A DNA stretch of 64,000 bases from Streptomyces capitiformicae (GTDB lineage Bacteria > Actinomycetota > Actinomycetes > Streptomycetales > Streptomycetaceae). Shown piece after piece: positions 38,135 through 46,756 of the stretch. Position 1 is the first letter of the stretch. The number at the start of each line of letters is the position of its first letter. Below the pieces are notes generated by a model. The model was not told the origin of the DNA and did not search any database. It saw only the letters and a list, made by a program, of their open reading frames with translations. The stretch spans positions 1,488,001 to 1,552,000 of the forward strand of contig NZ_CP022161.1 of NCBI RefSeq assembly GCF_002214185.1, read 5' to 3'. The translations under genes were made by a program, and so were the position numbers.

Positions 38135-39910
38135 TCAGGGCTTCACCGGGCCCAGGTCCGGCGTGTCCGTGAGCTCGGCGCGGGCGTTGGTCGTGGCGTT
38201 GAGCTCCAGCAGGACCAGCTCGTTGGCGCCGGGGCGCAGAACGGGGGCGGGGACGTACAGGGTGCGCTGCGGGCCCCGGTTCCAGTAGCGGCCGAGGTGG
38301 AAGCCGTTGATCCAGGCCTGGCCCTTGGTCCAGCCGGGCAGGGAGAGGAAGGTGTCGGCGGGGGTGTCGACGTCGAAGGTGCCGTGGTGGAAGGCGGGCA
38401 CGGTGACCGGGGTCGCCTCGGCCGGGGCGAAGGGGACGGCGGACAGGTCGGTCAGGGGCAGCCGGTGGGTGTCCCAGCCGTGCAGGGCGGTGCCGTTGAA
38501 GGTGACCGGGCCGAGCAGGCCCTTGGGTGCGCCGATGCGGGGGCCGTAGTTGACGCCGCCCATGTTCTCGACCAGCACCTCCAGCGTGGCGCCGGGCTGC
38601 GGGACGCGCAGGGGCAGGGTCTCGTCGTGGCGTTCGCGTTCCAGTACGCCGGCGGGGGCGCCGTCCACGAAGACCTGGGCACGGTCGCCGACACCGCCGG
38701 CGAAGTGCAGCAGACCGTCGCCCGCTTCGGGAAGGGTGGTGCGGTAGAGGACGTATCCGGAGCGCTGCCCCAACTCCTCCATGGTGACCGGGTGTTCGGT
38801 GCGTGCGACCGGCTCGGCGGTGCTCGTGGCGTACGGCAGGAGGGGTGCCCTGCGCGTCAACTCGACCGTGATTCCCGACAGTTTGGGTGCGGGCGCCGGG
38901 ACCGGCTCCTCCGGTACGGGGGCGTGGCGGGCGATCACCTCGCGGAAGGCGTGGTACTTCGGGCCGGGGTCGCCGGACTCGGTGAGGGCGGCGTCGTAGT
39001 CGTAGGAGGTGACGATGGGCGCGTAGCACTGGTCGTGGTTGGCGCCGTTGGTGAAGCCGAAGTTGGTGCCGCCGTGGAACATGTAGATGTTGACGGAGGC
39101 GCCCGCGGCCAGCAACCTGTCGAGATCGGCGGCGGCGTTCGCCGCGTCCCGTACGTGGTGCTCCTCGCCCCAGTGGTCGAACCAGCCGATCCAGAACTCC
39201 GAGCACATCAGCGGCCCTTCGGGCTGGTGGGCCCGCAGCGCCGCCAGGGATTCCTCGATCCTGCCGCCGAAAGTGGCGGTGGACAGGACTCCGGGCAGGC
39301 TCCCGGCCGCCAGATGGTGGCCCGACCCCGCCTGGTCACAGGTGAACAGCAACTCCTCGACGCCACGCGAACGCAGCGCCTGGTGCACATGCTTGAGGTA
39401 CGCGGTGTCGTCGCCGTACGCCCCGTACTCGTTCTCCACCTGCACGGCGATGACCGAGCCTCCGTTCGCGGCCATGTGCGGCAGCAGCGGGGGCAGCAGG
39501 ATGTCGAGGTAGCGGTCGAGGGCGGCGGTGAAGCGGGGGTCGCTGGAGCGGAGCCGGATGTCGGGGTCCGTGGTGAGCCAGGAGGGCAGTCCGCCGCCGT
39601 CCCACTCGGCGCAGATGTACGGGCCGGGGCGCAGCAGCACGTGGAGGCCCTCGTCCCGGGCGAGGCTCAGATAGCGGGGCAGGTCGAGCAGGCCGTCGAG
39701 GACGAGGGGGCTGTCCGGGTCGGGCTGGTGGAGGTTCCAGGGGACGTACGTCTCCACGGTGTTCAGGCCCATCAGCCGGGCCTTGCGCAGCCGGTCGGCC
39801 CACAGGTCCGGGTGGATCCGGAAGTAGTGCATGGCACCGGAGATGATCCGGAAGGGCTCACCGTGGAGCAGGAAACCGTCGGAGGCGGTGGCGAGAGCGG
39901 GGGTATGCAA
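38135..39910 (-). CDS. GH35 beta-galactosidase
   Basis: 591 aa. TTG 39910 follows AAGGGA. The (beta/alpha)8 domain has the GH35 signatures RIISGAMHYFRIHPDLW, GPYICAEWDGGGLPSWL, QVENEYG (acid/base Glu161) and CSEFWIGWFDHWG (nucleophile Glu238), with NIYMFHGGTNFGF after it. Two beta-sandwich domains follow (GWTKGQAWINGFHLGRYWNRGPQRTLYVPAPVL). No signal peptide, so it cleaves imported galactosides in the cytoplasm. It follows the MFS gene by 72 bp in the same direction and should share its promoter. Confidence 0.95.
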   Translation of the reverse strand: MHTPALATASDGFLLHGEPFRIISGAMHYFRIHPDLWADRLRKARLMGLNTVETYVPWNLHQPDPDSPLVLDGLLDLPRYLSLARDEGLHVLLRPGPYICAEWDGGGLPSWLTTDPDIRLRSSDPRFTAALDRYLDILLPPLLPHMAANGGSVIAVQVENEYGAYGDDTAYLKHVHQALRSRGVEELLFTCDQAGSGHHLAAGSLPGVLSTATFGGRIEESLAALRAHQPEGPLMCSEFWIGWFDHWGEEHHVRDAANAAADLDRLLAAGASVNIYMFHGGTNFGFTNGANHDQCYAPIVTSYDYDAALTESGDPGPKYHAFREVIARHAPVPEEPVPAPAPKLSGITVELTRRAPLLPYATSTAEPVARTEHPVTMEELGQRSGYVLYRTTLPEAGDGLLHFAGGVGDRAQVFVDGAPAGVLERERHDETLPLRVPQPGATLEVLVENMGGVNYGPRIGAPKGLLGPVTFNGTALHGWDTHRLPLTDLSAVPFAPAEATPVTVPAFHHGTFDVDTPADTFLSLPGWTKGQAWINGFHLGRYWNRGPQRTLYVPAPVLRPGANELVLLELNATTNARAELTDTPDLGPVKP

Positions 39911-39982
39911 GGGGGGTTCCCTTCGGTTCGGGCGTACGGGCGAGGGGGGTGAGAGGGGACGAGCGGGGACGAGCGGGGACGA

Positions 39983-41212
39983 TCACTCGACGGGGTGCGC
40001 GGAAGGGGCATTGGGGCGGGTCGCCCGGATCAGCCACAGCGTGGCCAGCAGGCACAGCGCCGAGACCGCGCACAGCAGCAGCGGCACCGCGCGGACGCCG
40101 GACCACTCGATGGCCTTGCCCAGCGCGGGGCCGGCGGCCACTCCCCCGACCATGGACGCGGCGATGACCAGCGCTCCGGCCCGGCGGGCCCGGGGTGCGA
40201 CCGCGTTCAGCCAGGGCAGGCCGGTGGGGAAGATCGGGGCGATGAAGAGCCCGACACCGGCGTACGCGTACGGGGCGAGCCAGGGGACCGAGGCGAGCAG
40301 CAGACAGACGGTCATGCCCGCGCAGGACACGGTGATGATCGTCCGGGCCGAGTGGCGCAGGGCGATGGGGGCGACCAGGAAGCGGCCGACGGTCATCATC
40401 AGCCAGTACACGGACGTGGCGGTGGCGGCGGCCCCGGCACCGTACCCGACCGTCTCCAGGTGGGTGGGCTCCCAGCCGCCGACCCCGGCCTCGATGCCCA
40501 CGTGCAGCACATAGAGGGTGACGAACACGGCGAGCACCGAGGTCAGGCTGCGGCCGCGGGCCGACGACCCGCCGCTCCGGGCGCCGGAGGTGTCGGATAC
40601 GGCCAGGGGTGCCCGGTCGCGTACGCCGCGCAGGCACAGCAGCAGCGGCAGGTTGGCGGCGGCGAAGGCGAGGAAGACCGCCGGGTAGTGCTCGGCGCCG
40701 ACCGTGGCGATCAGGACGGGGCCGAGGATCGCGCCGATGCCGAAGTGCGCGTTGAGGATGTTCAGCATCGCGGTCGAGCGGTGGCCGAAGCCGACGGCGA
40801 AGAGCTGGTTGAGGCCGTAGTCGATGCCGCCGAAGCCGAGTCCGGCGAGCAGGGCGGCGACGAGTCCGACGGGCCAGTTCGGCGCGAGCGCGAAGCCGGC
40901 CGCGCCGAGGGCCATCAGCAGATACGAGGTGCCGAGGATCGCCCGGTTGCCGATGCGGCCGTAGAGCCGGTCGAAGAGCAGCACCCCGGCGACCCCGCCG
41001 ACGAAGTGCGCGCTCAGCCCGAGTCCGGCGGCCGAGGGCGACAGCGCGAACTCCTCGCGGAACGCCGGGATCGCGGGGCCGTAGAGCGCCTGGAGCACAC
41101 CGATGAGCACGAAGCCCACACAGGAGGCGACCACGGCGGCCGGGCTGAACGTCCGTGTGTCCGGGGCGAGTCGGGGAGGGTGCACCTGTTGCGCGATCGG
41201 TAGGTCGGGCAC
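39983..41212 (-). CDS. MFS transporter, probably for a galactoside
   Basis: 409 aa from GTG 41212, eight bases behind GGTGGAG; a longer frame runs upstream but would include the operator palindromes. Twelve hydrophobic segments with MFS loops (DRLYGRIGNR between helices 2 and 3) and a Ser/Gly/Arg-rich central loop resemble fucose/galactoside-type permeases. Being first in the operon with an intracellular GH35 enzyme suggests import of a beta-galactoside; this is inference from context. Confidence 0.85.
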   Translation of the reverse strand: MPDLPIAQQVHPPRLAPDTRTFSPAAVVASCVGFVLIGVLQALYGPAIPAFREEFALSPSAAGLGLSAHFVGGVAGVLLFDRLYGRIGNRAILGTSYLLMALGAAGFALAPNWPVGLVAALLAGLGFGGIDYGLNQLFAVGFGHRSTAMLNILNAHFGIGAILGPVLIATVGAEHYPAVFLAFAAANLPLLLCLRGVRDRAPLAVSDTSGARSGGSSARGRSLTSVLAVFVTLYVLHVGIEAGVGGWEPTHLETVGYGAGAAATATSVYWLMMTVGRFLVAPIALRHSARTIITVSCAGMTVCLLLASVPWLAPYAYAGVGLFIAPIFPTGLPWLNAVAPRARRAGALVIAASMVGGVAAGPALGKAIEWSGVRAVPLLLCAVSALCLLATLWLIRATRPNAPSAHPVE

Positions 41213-41240
41213 GCGGAACTCCACCTCTTCGTGACAGGGA

Positions 41241-41292
41241 CCTTCGCCGGTGTTACCGGTAACACCGGCGAAGGCAAGTGTTACCGGTAACA
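41241..41292. promoter_or_regulatory. Twin LacI-type operators upstream of the MFS/beta-galactosidase operon
   Basis: TGTTACCGGTAACA occurs twice, at 41251-41264 and 41279-41292, centres 28 bp apart. The first copy sits inside a perfect 34-bp palindrome (41241-41274). A central CG in a symmetrical site is typical of LacI/GalR repressors. Confidence 0.85.
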
Positions 41293-41437
41293 TCAAGCCC
41301 GTCAAGCTGCCGCCGAGGGTGCGTGCGAGGTACGGCCGCCGGCGCGCGGGGGTCGGGGTTTCCTCGGGAGGGGTCCCGTAGGGGGCGGGCTACAAAAGCC
41401 GTGCGGGAAATCCCCCAGAGGACTGGAGGTCCAACTG

Positions 41438-41812
41438 ATGACTACGGGTGTGCTCCGGCGGACCACGACCACCGCCCTGACGCTGACCATGGCCGGAACG
41501 CTGGGCCTCGGCCTGATGGCCCCGGGCGCGAACGCCGCCAACGGGCCCTGCTACGACGGCCGGTGCAAGACCACCGTGAGCAAGGGCAGGACCATCAAGG
41601 TCAGCAGCAAGAAGTTCGGCTTCGGCACGCTCAAGGTCGCCGGTGTCAGCCCCAGCCGGGTGACGTTCTGGGCCAGGTGGAGCGGTGGCTACTCGGAGGC
41701 CAGCACCAGCGGCAGCGGCAACGGCACCGTCCAGTTCAACAACCTGAAGATCTGGGTGAAGTCGGTCTCGGGCGGCAAGGCCAAGATCCAGCTGTTCCCG
41801 ACGAAGTACTGA
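41438..41812 (+). CDS. Small secreted protein, unknown function
   Basis: 124 aa. ATG 41438 follows CTGGAGG. Signal peptide MTTGVLRRTTTTALTLTMAGTLGL..., cut after GANA. The mature 90 residues start with a CYDGRC pair (likely one disulfide) and continue as a basic, Ser/Gly/Lys-rich beta protein. No known motif. It has its own terminator. Confidence 0.78.
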   Translation: MTTGVLRRTTTTALTLTMAGTLGLGLMAPGANAANGPCYDGRCKTTVSKGRTIKVSSKKFGFGTLKVAGVSPSRVTFWARWSGGYSEASTSGSGNGTVQFNNLKIWVKSVSGGKAKIQLFPTKY

Positions 41813-41824
41813 GCAGTGCACGCG

Positions 41825-41855
41825 GGCGCGCCCGGGACAGGGGTCCGGGCGCGCC
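41825..41855 (+). terminator. Terminator of the small secreted protein gene
   Basis: Perfect 11-bp stem GGCGCGCCCGG (41825-41835) and CCGGGCGCGCC (41845-41855) with a 9-base loop. Confidence 0.85.
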
Positions 41856-41919
41856 TACGTGTGTTCGGTGTTCGGTGTTCGGTCAGACAGTGCGCAGGGC
41901 ATCTACCTGGAGTCCGGCA

Positions 41920-42888
41920 TCAGCCACGGCACTGGGTGATCGGGTTGCAACCTCGGGTGTAGCCGTTCGCGTCGTCCGAGATCAGGTCCGTGTCGAAACC
42001 CCAGTGCGCGTACCCGTCATTGGCGGGGTCGTATTCGACGCGTGCCGCCACATGGTGGGGATTGGCCACGAAACTCTCGTAGTCGAAGGTGATGGGCCGA
42101 CGGAGATCGAGGAATCCATTGCTCTCGTGCGCCGTCATCCGATAGACCCGCACACCGACGATCGCGTAGTTCGGAATGTGGTGGACGTAGGCCCATTCGT
42201 CCTGGGACTCATAGCGCTTGGCCAGGTCCGGACGTTCCCGCTCCAGCTGGTCCACCACGTTCAGCGCGTTGCTCGCCCACGTCGGATCGATCACATAGAC
42301 GTAGGTGTGCGCGGTTATCTGTCCCGCCTGGCATTGCGACGCCAGGAAAGGACCGATCCCCGGGATGAAGAGGCGGGCCAGGAACTGCCCCCTCGTGCAG
42401 CGCGGCTCCATGGCCACGGTGGCCAGGTTGTTCTGCCCCTGGCTCCGGGCGAATCGCTCCGCTTCGCTCTGCGATCCCGACGTCGAGATGTAGTTGCTGG
42501 TCAGCGACCGGTCACCGGTGACATGGTTGACGAGGTCGTTGTTGCTTCCCCGGGCCGTGAAACCGTCCCGGAAAATCACATCCGGTGAGCGGGAATCCCC
42601 TCGATACAGGTTCGCGGGGAATTGCCGCTCCGCATTGAGATTCTGGTTGCGCAGACTGGAACACCACTCTCCGCCGGACCCCGAGGCGGCGCCTCCGGGG
42701 CAGGGGTCGCCGTCCGCACGGGCGGTCCCCACCACGCCGAGGGGCCCCAGCAAGGTGGCGCACAGCGCCAGCATCACAGTGGAGACCACCGACGCGATCA
42801 CGCGGGGCCGGGGGCGGGTACGGGGCCGGAAAGCGGTGCGTTGCTCCCCAATGGGCACCGGTTCCGGAGGTGCGAGCGTTGAGGACAT
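41920..42888 (-). CDS. Secreted ADP-ribosyltransferase, pertussis-toxin-S1/scabin-like
   Basis: 322 aa. ATG 42888 follows AAGGAG. A long basic leader and hydrophobic segment (VVSTVMLALCATLLGPLGVVG) form the export signal, with a probable cut after TARA. The mature domain shows the R-S-E class of ADP-ribosyltransferases: LYRGDSR (Arg96 binds NAD), YISTSGS (STS 135-137), and QDE at 229-231 in RYESQDEWAYVHHIPNYAIVG, which parallels the QSEYLAHRRIP segment of pertussis toxin S1. DLVNHVTG lies between. Four Cys in the mature part could form disulfides. The target (protein or guanine base) is unknown. No immunity gene or B subunit is adjacent. Confidence 0.88.
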   Translation of the reverse strand: MSSTLAPPEPVPIGEQRTAFRPRTRPRPRVIASVVSTVMLALCATLLGPLGVVGTARADGDPCPGGAASGSGGEWCSSLRNQNLNAERQFPANLYRGDSRSPDVIFRDGFTARGSNNDLVNHVTGDRSLTSNYISTSGSQSEAERFARSQGQNNLATVAMEPRCTRGQFLARLFIPGIGPFLASQCQAGQITAHTYVYVIDPTWASNALNVVDQLERERPDLAKRYESQDEWAYVHHIPNYAIVGVRVYRMTAHESNGFLDLRRPITFDYESFVANPHHVAARVEYDPANDGYAHWGFDTDLISDDANGYTRGCNPITQCRG

Positions 42889-43035
42889 TCGAGCTCCTTG
42901 ACGTGCTCTCGGGTTCTCGCCCGAGCCTGTCGTCCGCCTCGGGCAAGCCCTCAAGCAACCAGCAGCGTGTAACAACGGCCCCACAACCACATCACAAGCC
43001 CCGCGCGACTGGGTACGGGCCAGTGATGGTGAGTG

Positions 43036-43121
43036 ATTGGCAGATCCGTCCCAGCGATATGTCACTCATGCACCGCTTTGATGGGATGGAGTCGGCGTTT
43101 CGGTGAGACGGATCTGCCAAT
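43036..43121. repeat. 86-bp element with 15-bp perfect terminal inverted repeats
   Basis: ATTGGCAGATCCGTC (43036-43050) and GACGGATCTGCCAAT (43107-43121) are exact inverses separated by 56 bp. No ORF inside and no clear target duplication outside. Confidence 0.75.
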
Positions 43122-43129
43122 TGCCCCCC

Positions 43130-44443
43130 TCAGCAGATGGTCTCGGTGCTGTTCACCAGGCGGTTGTTGCGGAAGGTGGTGTTCTCGCCGCAGGGGCTCT
43201 CCCTGATGGAGGAGTTGGTGACCGTCAGGTTCTGGACGGTGATGTCGCGGTTGTTGGGGAACTCCGAACGGGCCGCGAGGCGGATCTCGCCGCCGCCGGA
43301 GACGGTGCCGCTCTGGGCGGCGAGGTTCACGTTGTAGCAGTTCTCGATCAGGACCGCGTTGTTGCCGGTGTTGGTGAGGTTGATCCGGTCGATGACCGCG
43401 CCGCCGCTCTCGGAGACACAGAAGACACCGCGTCCGCCGCCGCGCGCGATCACCTCGCCGACCCGGATGTTGGTCGGGTACGAACTGCCGACCCGGCCGT
43501 TGCGGTTGGCCATGCGGAAGGCCGCGTAACCGGTGCCGGTGCCCGCGCCGTCGGCGTCGACCCTGGTGACGGTGGCGTTGATGGTCTGGTTGAGGAGCAG
43601 GCCGGACTCGCCGACGTTGCGGGCGGTCACCGTGCCTACGATCAGGCCGTCGACGCCGTACGTCTCGACGGCGTGGCTGCTCGCACCCGACACGTACGCG
43701 CTGTCGATCCTGACGTTCCGCGTCCACTGGCTGGTGTCGCCGCGGTTGTCGATGCGGACGCCGAGGCCGCGCGAGAGGCGCATGTCGAGCCGGCCGAGGA
43801 CGACGTTCTGGACGTTGCGCAGGAAGATCCCGTACAGCGGGGTGCCGGTGAGGTTGAGGTGCTGGACCTCGATGTCCCGGGTGCCGCGGGAGTAGACCGG
43901 CGCCTGGTCGCCCGATCCGGTGCCGGTGACGTTGATCGTGCCGCAGACGTCGAGCACGGTGTAGCTGGGCAGCGAGACCCGGGACCCGGCGCTGATGGAG
44001 CCCGAGCCGCGCACCACGACGCGTTCCTTCGACGTCCGGCCCGACGTCAGGCTGTTGACGGCGGCCTGGATCGCGGCGCGCATGTCGGTGCCGGTGTACG
44101 TGACGCTGCTGCCGCGCCGGGCGGTCCAGGTACTGCCGTTCAGCACGGCCTCCGCCTGGTACGAGCCCTCGCCGCACGCGGTGGAAACCTCGGCCGGCCC
44201 GGGGGCCGCGGCCGACTCCGGGGCCGCGGCCGACTCCGGGGCCGCGGCCGGCTCCGGGGCCGCGGCCGACTCCGGGGCCGCGGCCGGCTCCGGGGCCGCG
44301 CTCGCGGGGGCGGTCAGTACGGCGGCGCCGGTGAGCAGGGCGGTGGTGCAGGCTGCGGTGACCAGGGCTCGCCTGCGGTGGGTGGTGGGCTGAGCAGTCT
44401 CAACGGTGCCTTGGAGGAGGTGAGTTGCGGCTCTGCGTCCCAT
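43130..44443 (-). CDS. Secreted right-handed parallel beta-helix protein
   Basis: 437 aa from ATG 44443 (AGGAGAAAC upstream). The signal peptide ends TAPASA. Next comes a six-residue repeat linker (PEPAAA and PESAAA, about 50-85), encoded by 18-bp GC-only repeats (44199-44300), then a beta-helix of the pectate-lyase/polygalacturonase kind, shown by stacked Val/Ile and Asn ladders (VQNVVLGRLDMRLSRGLGV, NLTVTNSSIRES, NTTFRNNRLVNSTETIC). Catalytic residues cannot be assigned by eye, so lyase, hydrolase or binding function stays open. Confidence 0.85.
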   Translation of the reverse strand: MGRRAATHLLQGTVETAQPTTHRRRALVTAACTTALLTGAAVLTAPASAAPEPAAAPESAAAPEPAAAPESAAAPESAAAPGPAEVSTACGEGSYQAEAVLNGSTWTARRGSSVTYTGTDMRAAIQAAVNSLTSGRTSKERVVVRGSGSISAGSRVSLPSYTVLDVCGTINVTGTGSGDQAPVYSRGTRDIEVQHLNLTGTPLYGIFLRNVQNVVLGRLDMRLSRGLGVRIDNRGDTSQWTRNVRIDSAYVSGASSHAVETYGVDGLIVGTVTARNVGESGLLLNQTINATVTRVDADGAGTGTGYAAFRMANRNGRVGSSYPTNIRVGEVIARGGGRGVFCVSESGGAVIDRINLTNTGNNAVLIENCYNVNLAAQSGTVSGGGEIRLAARSEFPNNRDITVQNLTVTNSSIRESPCGENTTFRNNRLVNSTETIC

Positions 44444-45019
44444 CTCGGTTTCTCCTGTGGGGGCGTGGGTGTGTGGGTGCGTGGGGGTGCGGGGGGCAGG
44501 GGAATTGCGGGCGGGGGTGCGGCGGAATTGCGGGCGGGATCGGCTCGCCTGCCGTTCGTTCGCCGTGAGCCGCCGGCCCATGTCTCGTCGAACCCGATTC
44601 GACCGCGGTGCCACGGCAGCCGATCCCTGTGACGGGCCGCGAGTGTGGCAAGCGCTTTCCGTCGGGTCAAGGGTCAGGCGGCCCATCCCCCTACGACACC
44701 CCGGCACCCGACGACCCCCGGGCGCCTCCGGAGCGAATCACATACCCCCGCACGCCCCCACGAATACGCCGCGCGCCCCAGCAACCGGACGGTTCCCGCC
44801 AAAACCCTCGCCTGAGGGCCGACGCACTGCCACTCTGTTGCCGTCGGCACAGGGGCGGGGGGACCGGTCCTGGCACGGCATCGGGGGAACACATGCCACA
44901 GCCATGCACGGGCTCAACTCTGTGTATTTCGGGGGCACTTCACTCGGCCCGTACTGGGCGTACGGGCCGTACTGGGCGTACGGGCCGTACGTCACGCCAC
45001 GCGGCAGCGGGGTGACGGC
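44444..45019. other. 576-bp intergenic region with an 18-bp repeat
   Basis: No supported gene. TGGCAAGCGCTTTCC at 44646-44660 resembles a LacI/CebR-type half-palindrome. GTACTGGGCGTACGGGCC occurs twice in tandem (44952-44987) plus a partial third copy, 30-70 bp before the dynamin start. Confidence 0.5.
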
Positions 45020-46756
45020 ATGCCGAGTACGGACGGCGACGCCCTACCACCGCACGACCAGGTCTTCGACAAGATCGCCCGGGCGATCGACCCGGCCGAC
45101 CCCGTCGCGGGCGACCTCCGCACCGTCGTGGGCGCCGCGCGCGCCCGTATGGGGCGGCCGATGCGCGTGGCGGTGGCGGGCCAGATCAAACGCGGCAAGT
45201 CGACGCTGGTGAACGCGCTGCTCGGCGAAGAGGTGTCCGACACCGGGCAGTTGGAGCTGACGTTCAATGTCTGCGAGTTCCACCACGCCGAACGCCCCCG
45301 CCTGCTCGTCCACTTCAAGGACGGCCGGGCGACGGAGGAGTGGCCGCCGGAGGCGCTGTCCCGGCTGACCGTACGCTCGCCGGACGGGCTGGGTCTGCTG
45401 CGTTCGGTGCGCAAGGTGGAGGTGGGGCGGCCCAGCCCTCTGCTGCGCCGGTTCCGCCTGGTGGACACCCCTGGCCTCAGCAGTGTGCACGGCACCGACG
45501 CCGAGAACACCCTCGCCTTCCTCGGCATCGACGATCCCGCCGAGCGCGCGGCGGCGGCCAAGGTGCTCGAGGAGCTCGGCCAGGACGCCCGTTCGGTGCA
45601 TGCCGAGAGCGCCGCCGAGATGGACCGGGCCGACGCGGTCGTCTTCGTGTTCAGCCGTGGTCTGGGCCGAGCCGACCAGCAGGCGGTGGAGTCCTTCACC
45701 GGGGCGTACGGGGAGGTGGTCAGCCCGCTGAAGGCGTTCGGGGTGCTCTCCCGCAGTGACCAGTACTGGCCTCCCGTGGGCGAGACCGGCCGGGACGGCA
45801 TGCCCCTGGACCCGTCCGACTACTTCGGCTACGACCCGATGGCGACCGCCCGCCGTATCGCCGACTCCTACCTCGAACGGCCCCTGGTCCGGCGGGTGTT
45901 CCGCACGGTCGTGCCCGTCTCCGGGCTGCTCGGGGTGGGCGCGCAGTGCCTGCCCGGCGACGGGTTCGGGCCGCTCGCGGACCTGGCGAAGGTGGAGCCG
46001 CGGCTGCTGGCCGAGCGGATGGAGGACGTCCACCTGTTCTGCGTACGCGACTACCCGGACCTGCCCGTTCCGGCCGAGGTGCGGGCCGCGCTGGTGGGGC
46101 GGCTGGGCGCCTGGGGGGTGTTCCTGGCCGCCGGATTCCTCCGGGACGGGCTGGGCGAGGCGGCGGTGCGCGAGCGGTTGCTGGAGCGCAGCGGCGTGAC
46201 CGAGCTGCGGAGTCTGGTGCTGCGGCACTTCGGCAACCGGGCCGCGCTGATCAAACTGGACCACGGGCAGCGCGAGATCGCGGACGCGGTGGCCCGGCTG
46301 CGGGCCACGGCGCAGCGCGCGGGACGGCGGCCGCCGCCGGTGGCGGACCGGATCGCGGGGCTGCTGGAGAGCATGCGGGTCAGCGACCCCGGGCCCTCCG
46401 AACTCGCCGCGCTGGGCGCCCACTACCGCAGCCGGCTGAACCTGACCGAGCGGGAGCGGGCCGAGCTCCTCGCGGTCACCGGAGAGCGGGGTACGAGCTG
46501 CGCGGCCCGGCTCGCGCTGCCGCCCGGCACCCCGGTCGACGTCCTGCTGGCGACGGCCCGCGAGCGCGCCGCCCACTGGGCCGCCCGCGCCGGAGACCCG
46601 CTGCTCGACCGGCAGACGCTCATGGTGGCGCGCGTGGTGCTGCGCTCCCACGAACGTGTGGCGGATCTCGTGGACCGGGCGCGCGTCCTGCTGTACGGGG
46701 ACGACGAGCCGGTCGGACGGAACGGTGAACGGAACGGTGAGAGGAGTGCTCCATGA
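45020..46756 (+). CDS. Dynamin-like GTPase
   Basis: 578 aa. G1 P-loop GQIKRGKST (54-62), G3 LVDTPGLSS (about 148-156), then a dynamin-type stalk: a long helical region with ESAAEMDRADAVVFVFSRG and LSRSDQY (G4-like) before it, and charged helices to the end. Bacterial dynamins remodel or protect the membrane; the closest general type is the IniA group of actinobacteria. No membrane-spanning segment is seen, so it probably associates peripherally. Its stop overlaps the next gene (ATGA), making it the first of three tightly coupled genes. Confidence 0.88.
   Translation: MPSTDGDALPPHDQVFDKIARAIDPADPVAGDLRTVVGAARARMGRPMRVAVAGQIKRGKSTLVNALLGEEVSDTGQLELTFNVCEFHHAERPRLLVHFKDGRATEEWPPEALSRLTVRSPDGLGLLRSVRKVEVGRPSPLLRRFRLVDTPGLSSVHGTDAENTLAFLGIDDPAERAAAAKVLEELGQDARSVHAESAAEMDRADAVVFVFSRGLGRADQQAVESFTGAYGEVVSPLKAFGVLSRSDQYWPPVGETGRDGMPLDPSDYFGYDPMATARRIADSYLERPLVRRVFRTVVPVSGLLGVGAQCLPGDGFGPLADLAKVEPRLLAERMEDVHLFCVRDYPDLPVPAEVRAALVGRLGAWGVFLAAGFLRDGLGEAAVRERLLERSGVTELRSLVLRHFGNRAALIKLDHGQREIADAVARLRATAQRAGRRPPPVADRIAGLLESMRVSDPGPSELAALGAHYRSRLNLTERERAELLAVTGERGTSCAARLALPPGTPVDVLLATARERAAHWAARAGDPLLDRQTLMVARVVLRSHERVADLVDRARVLLYGDDEPVGRNGERNGERSAP

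Noticed and set aside
44903..45212. ORF with a PYWAYGPYWAYGPY stretch
   Set aside because: The odd peptide only reflects the 18-bp DNA repeat; the frame continues as a shadow through the dynamin gene with no stop near.
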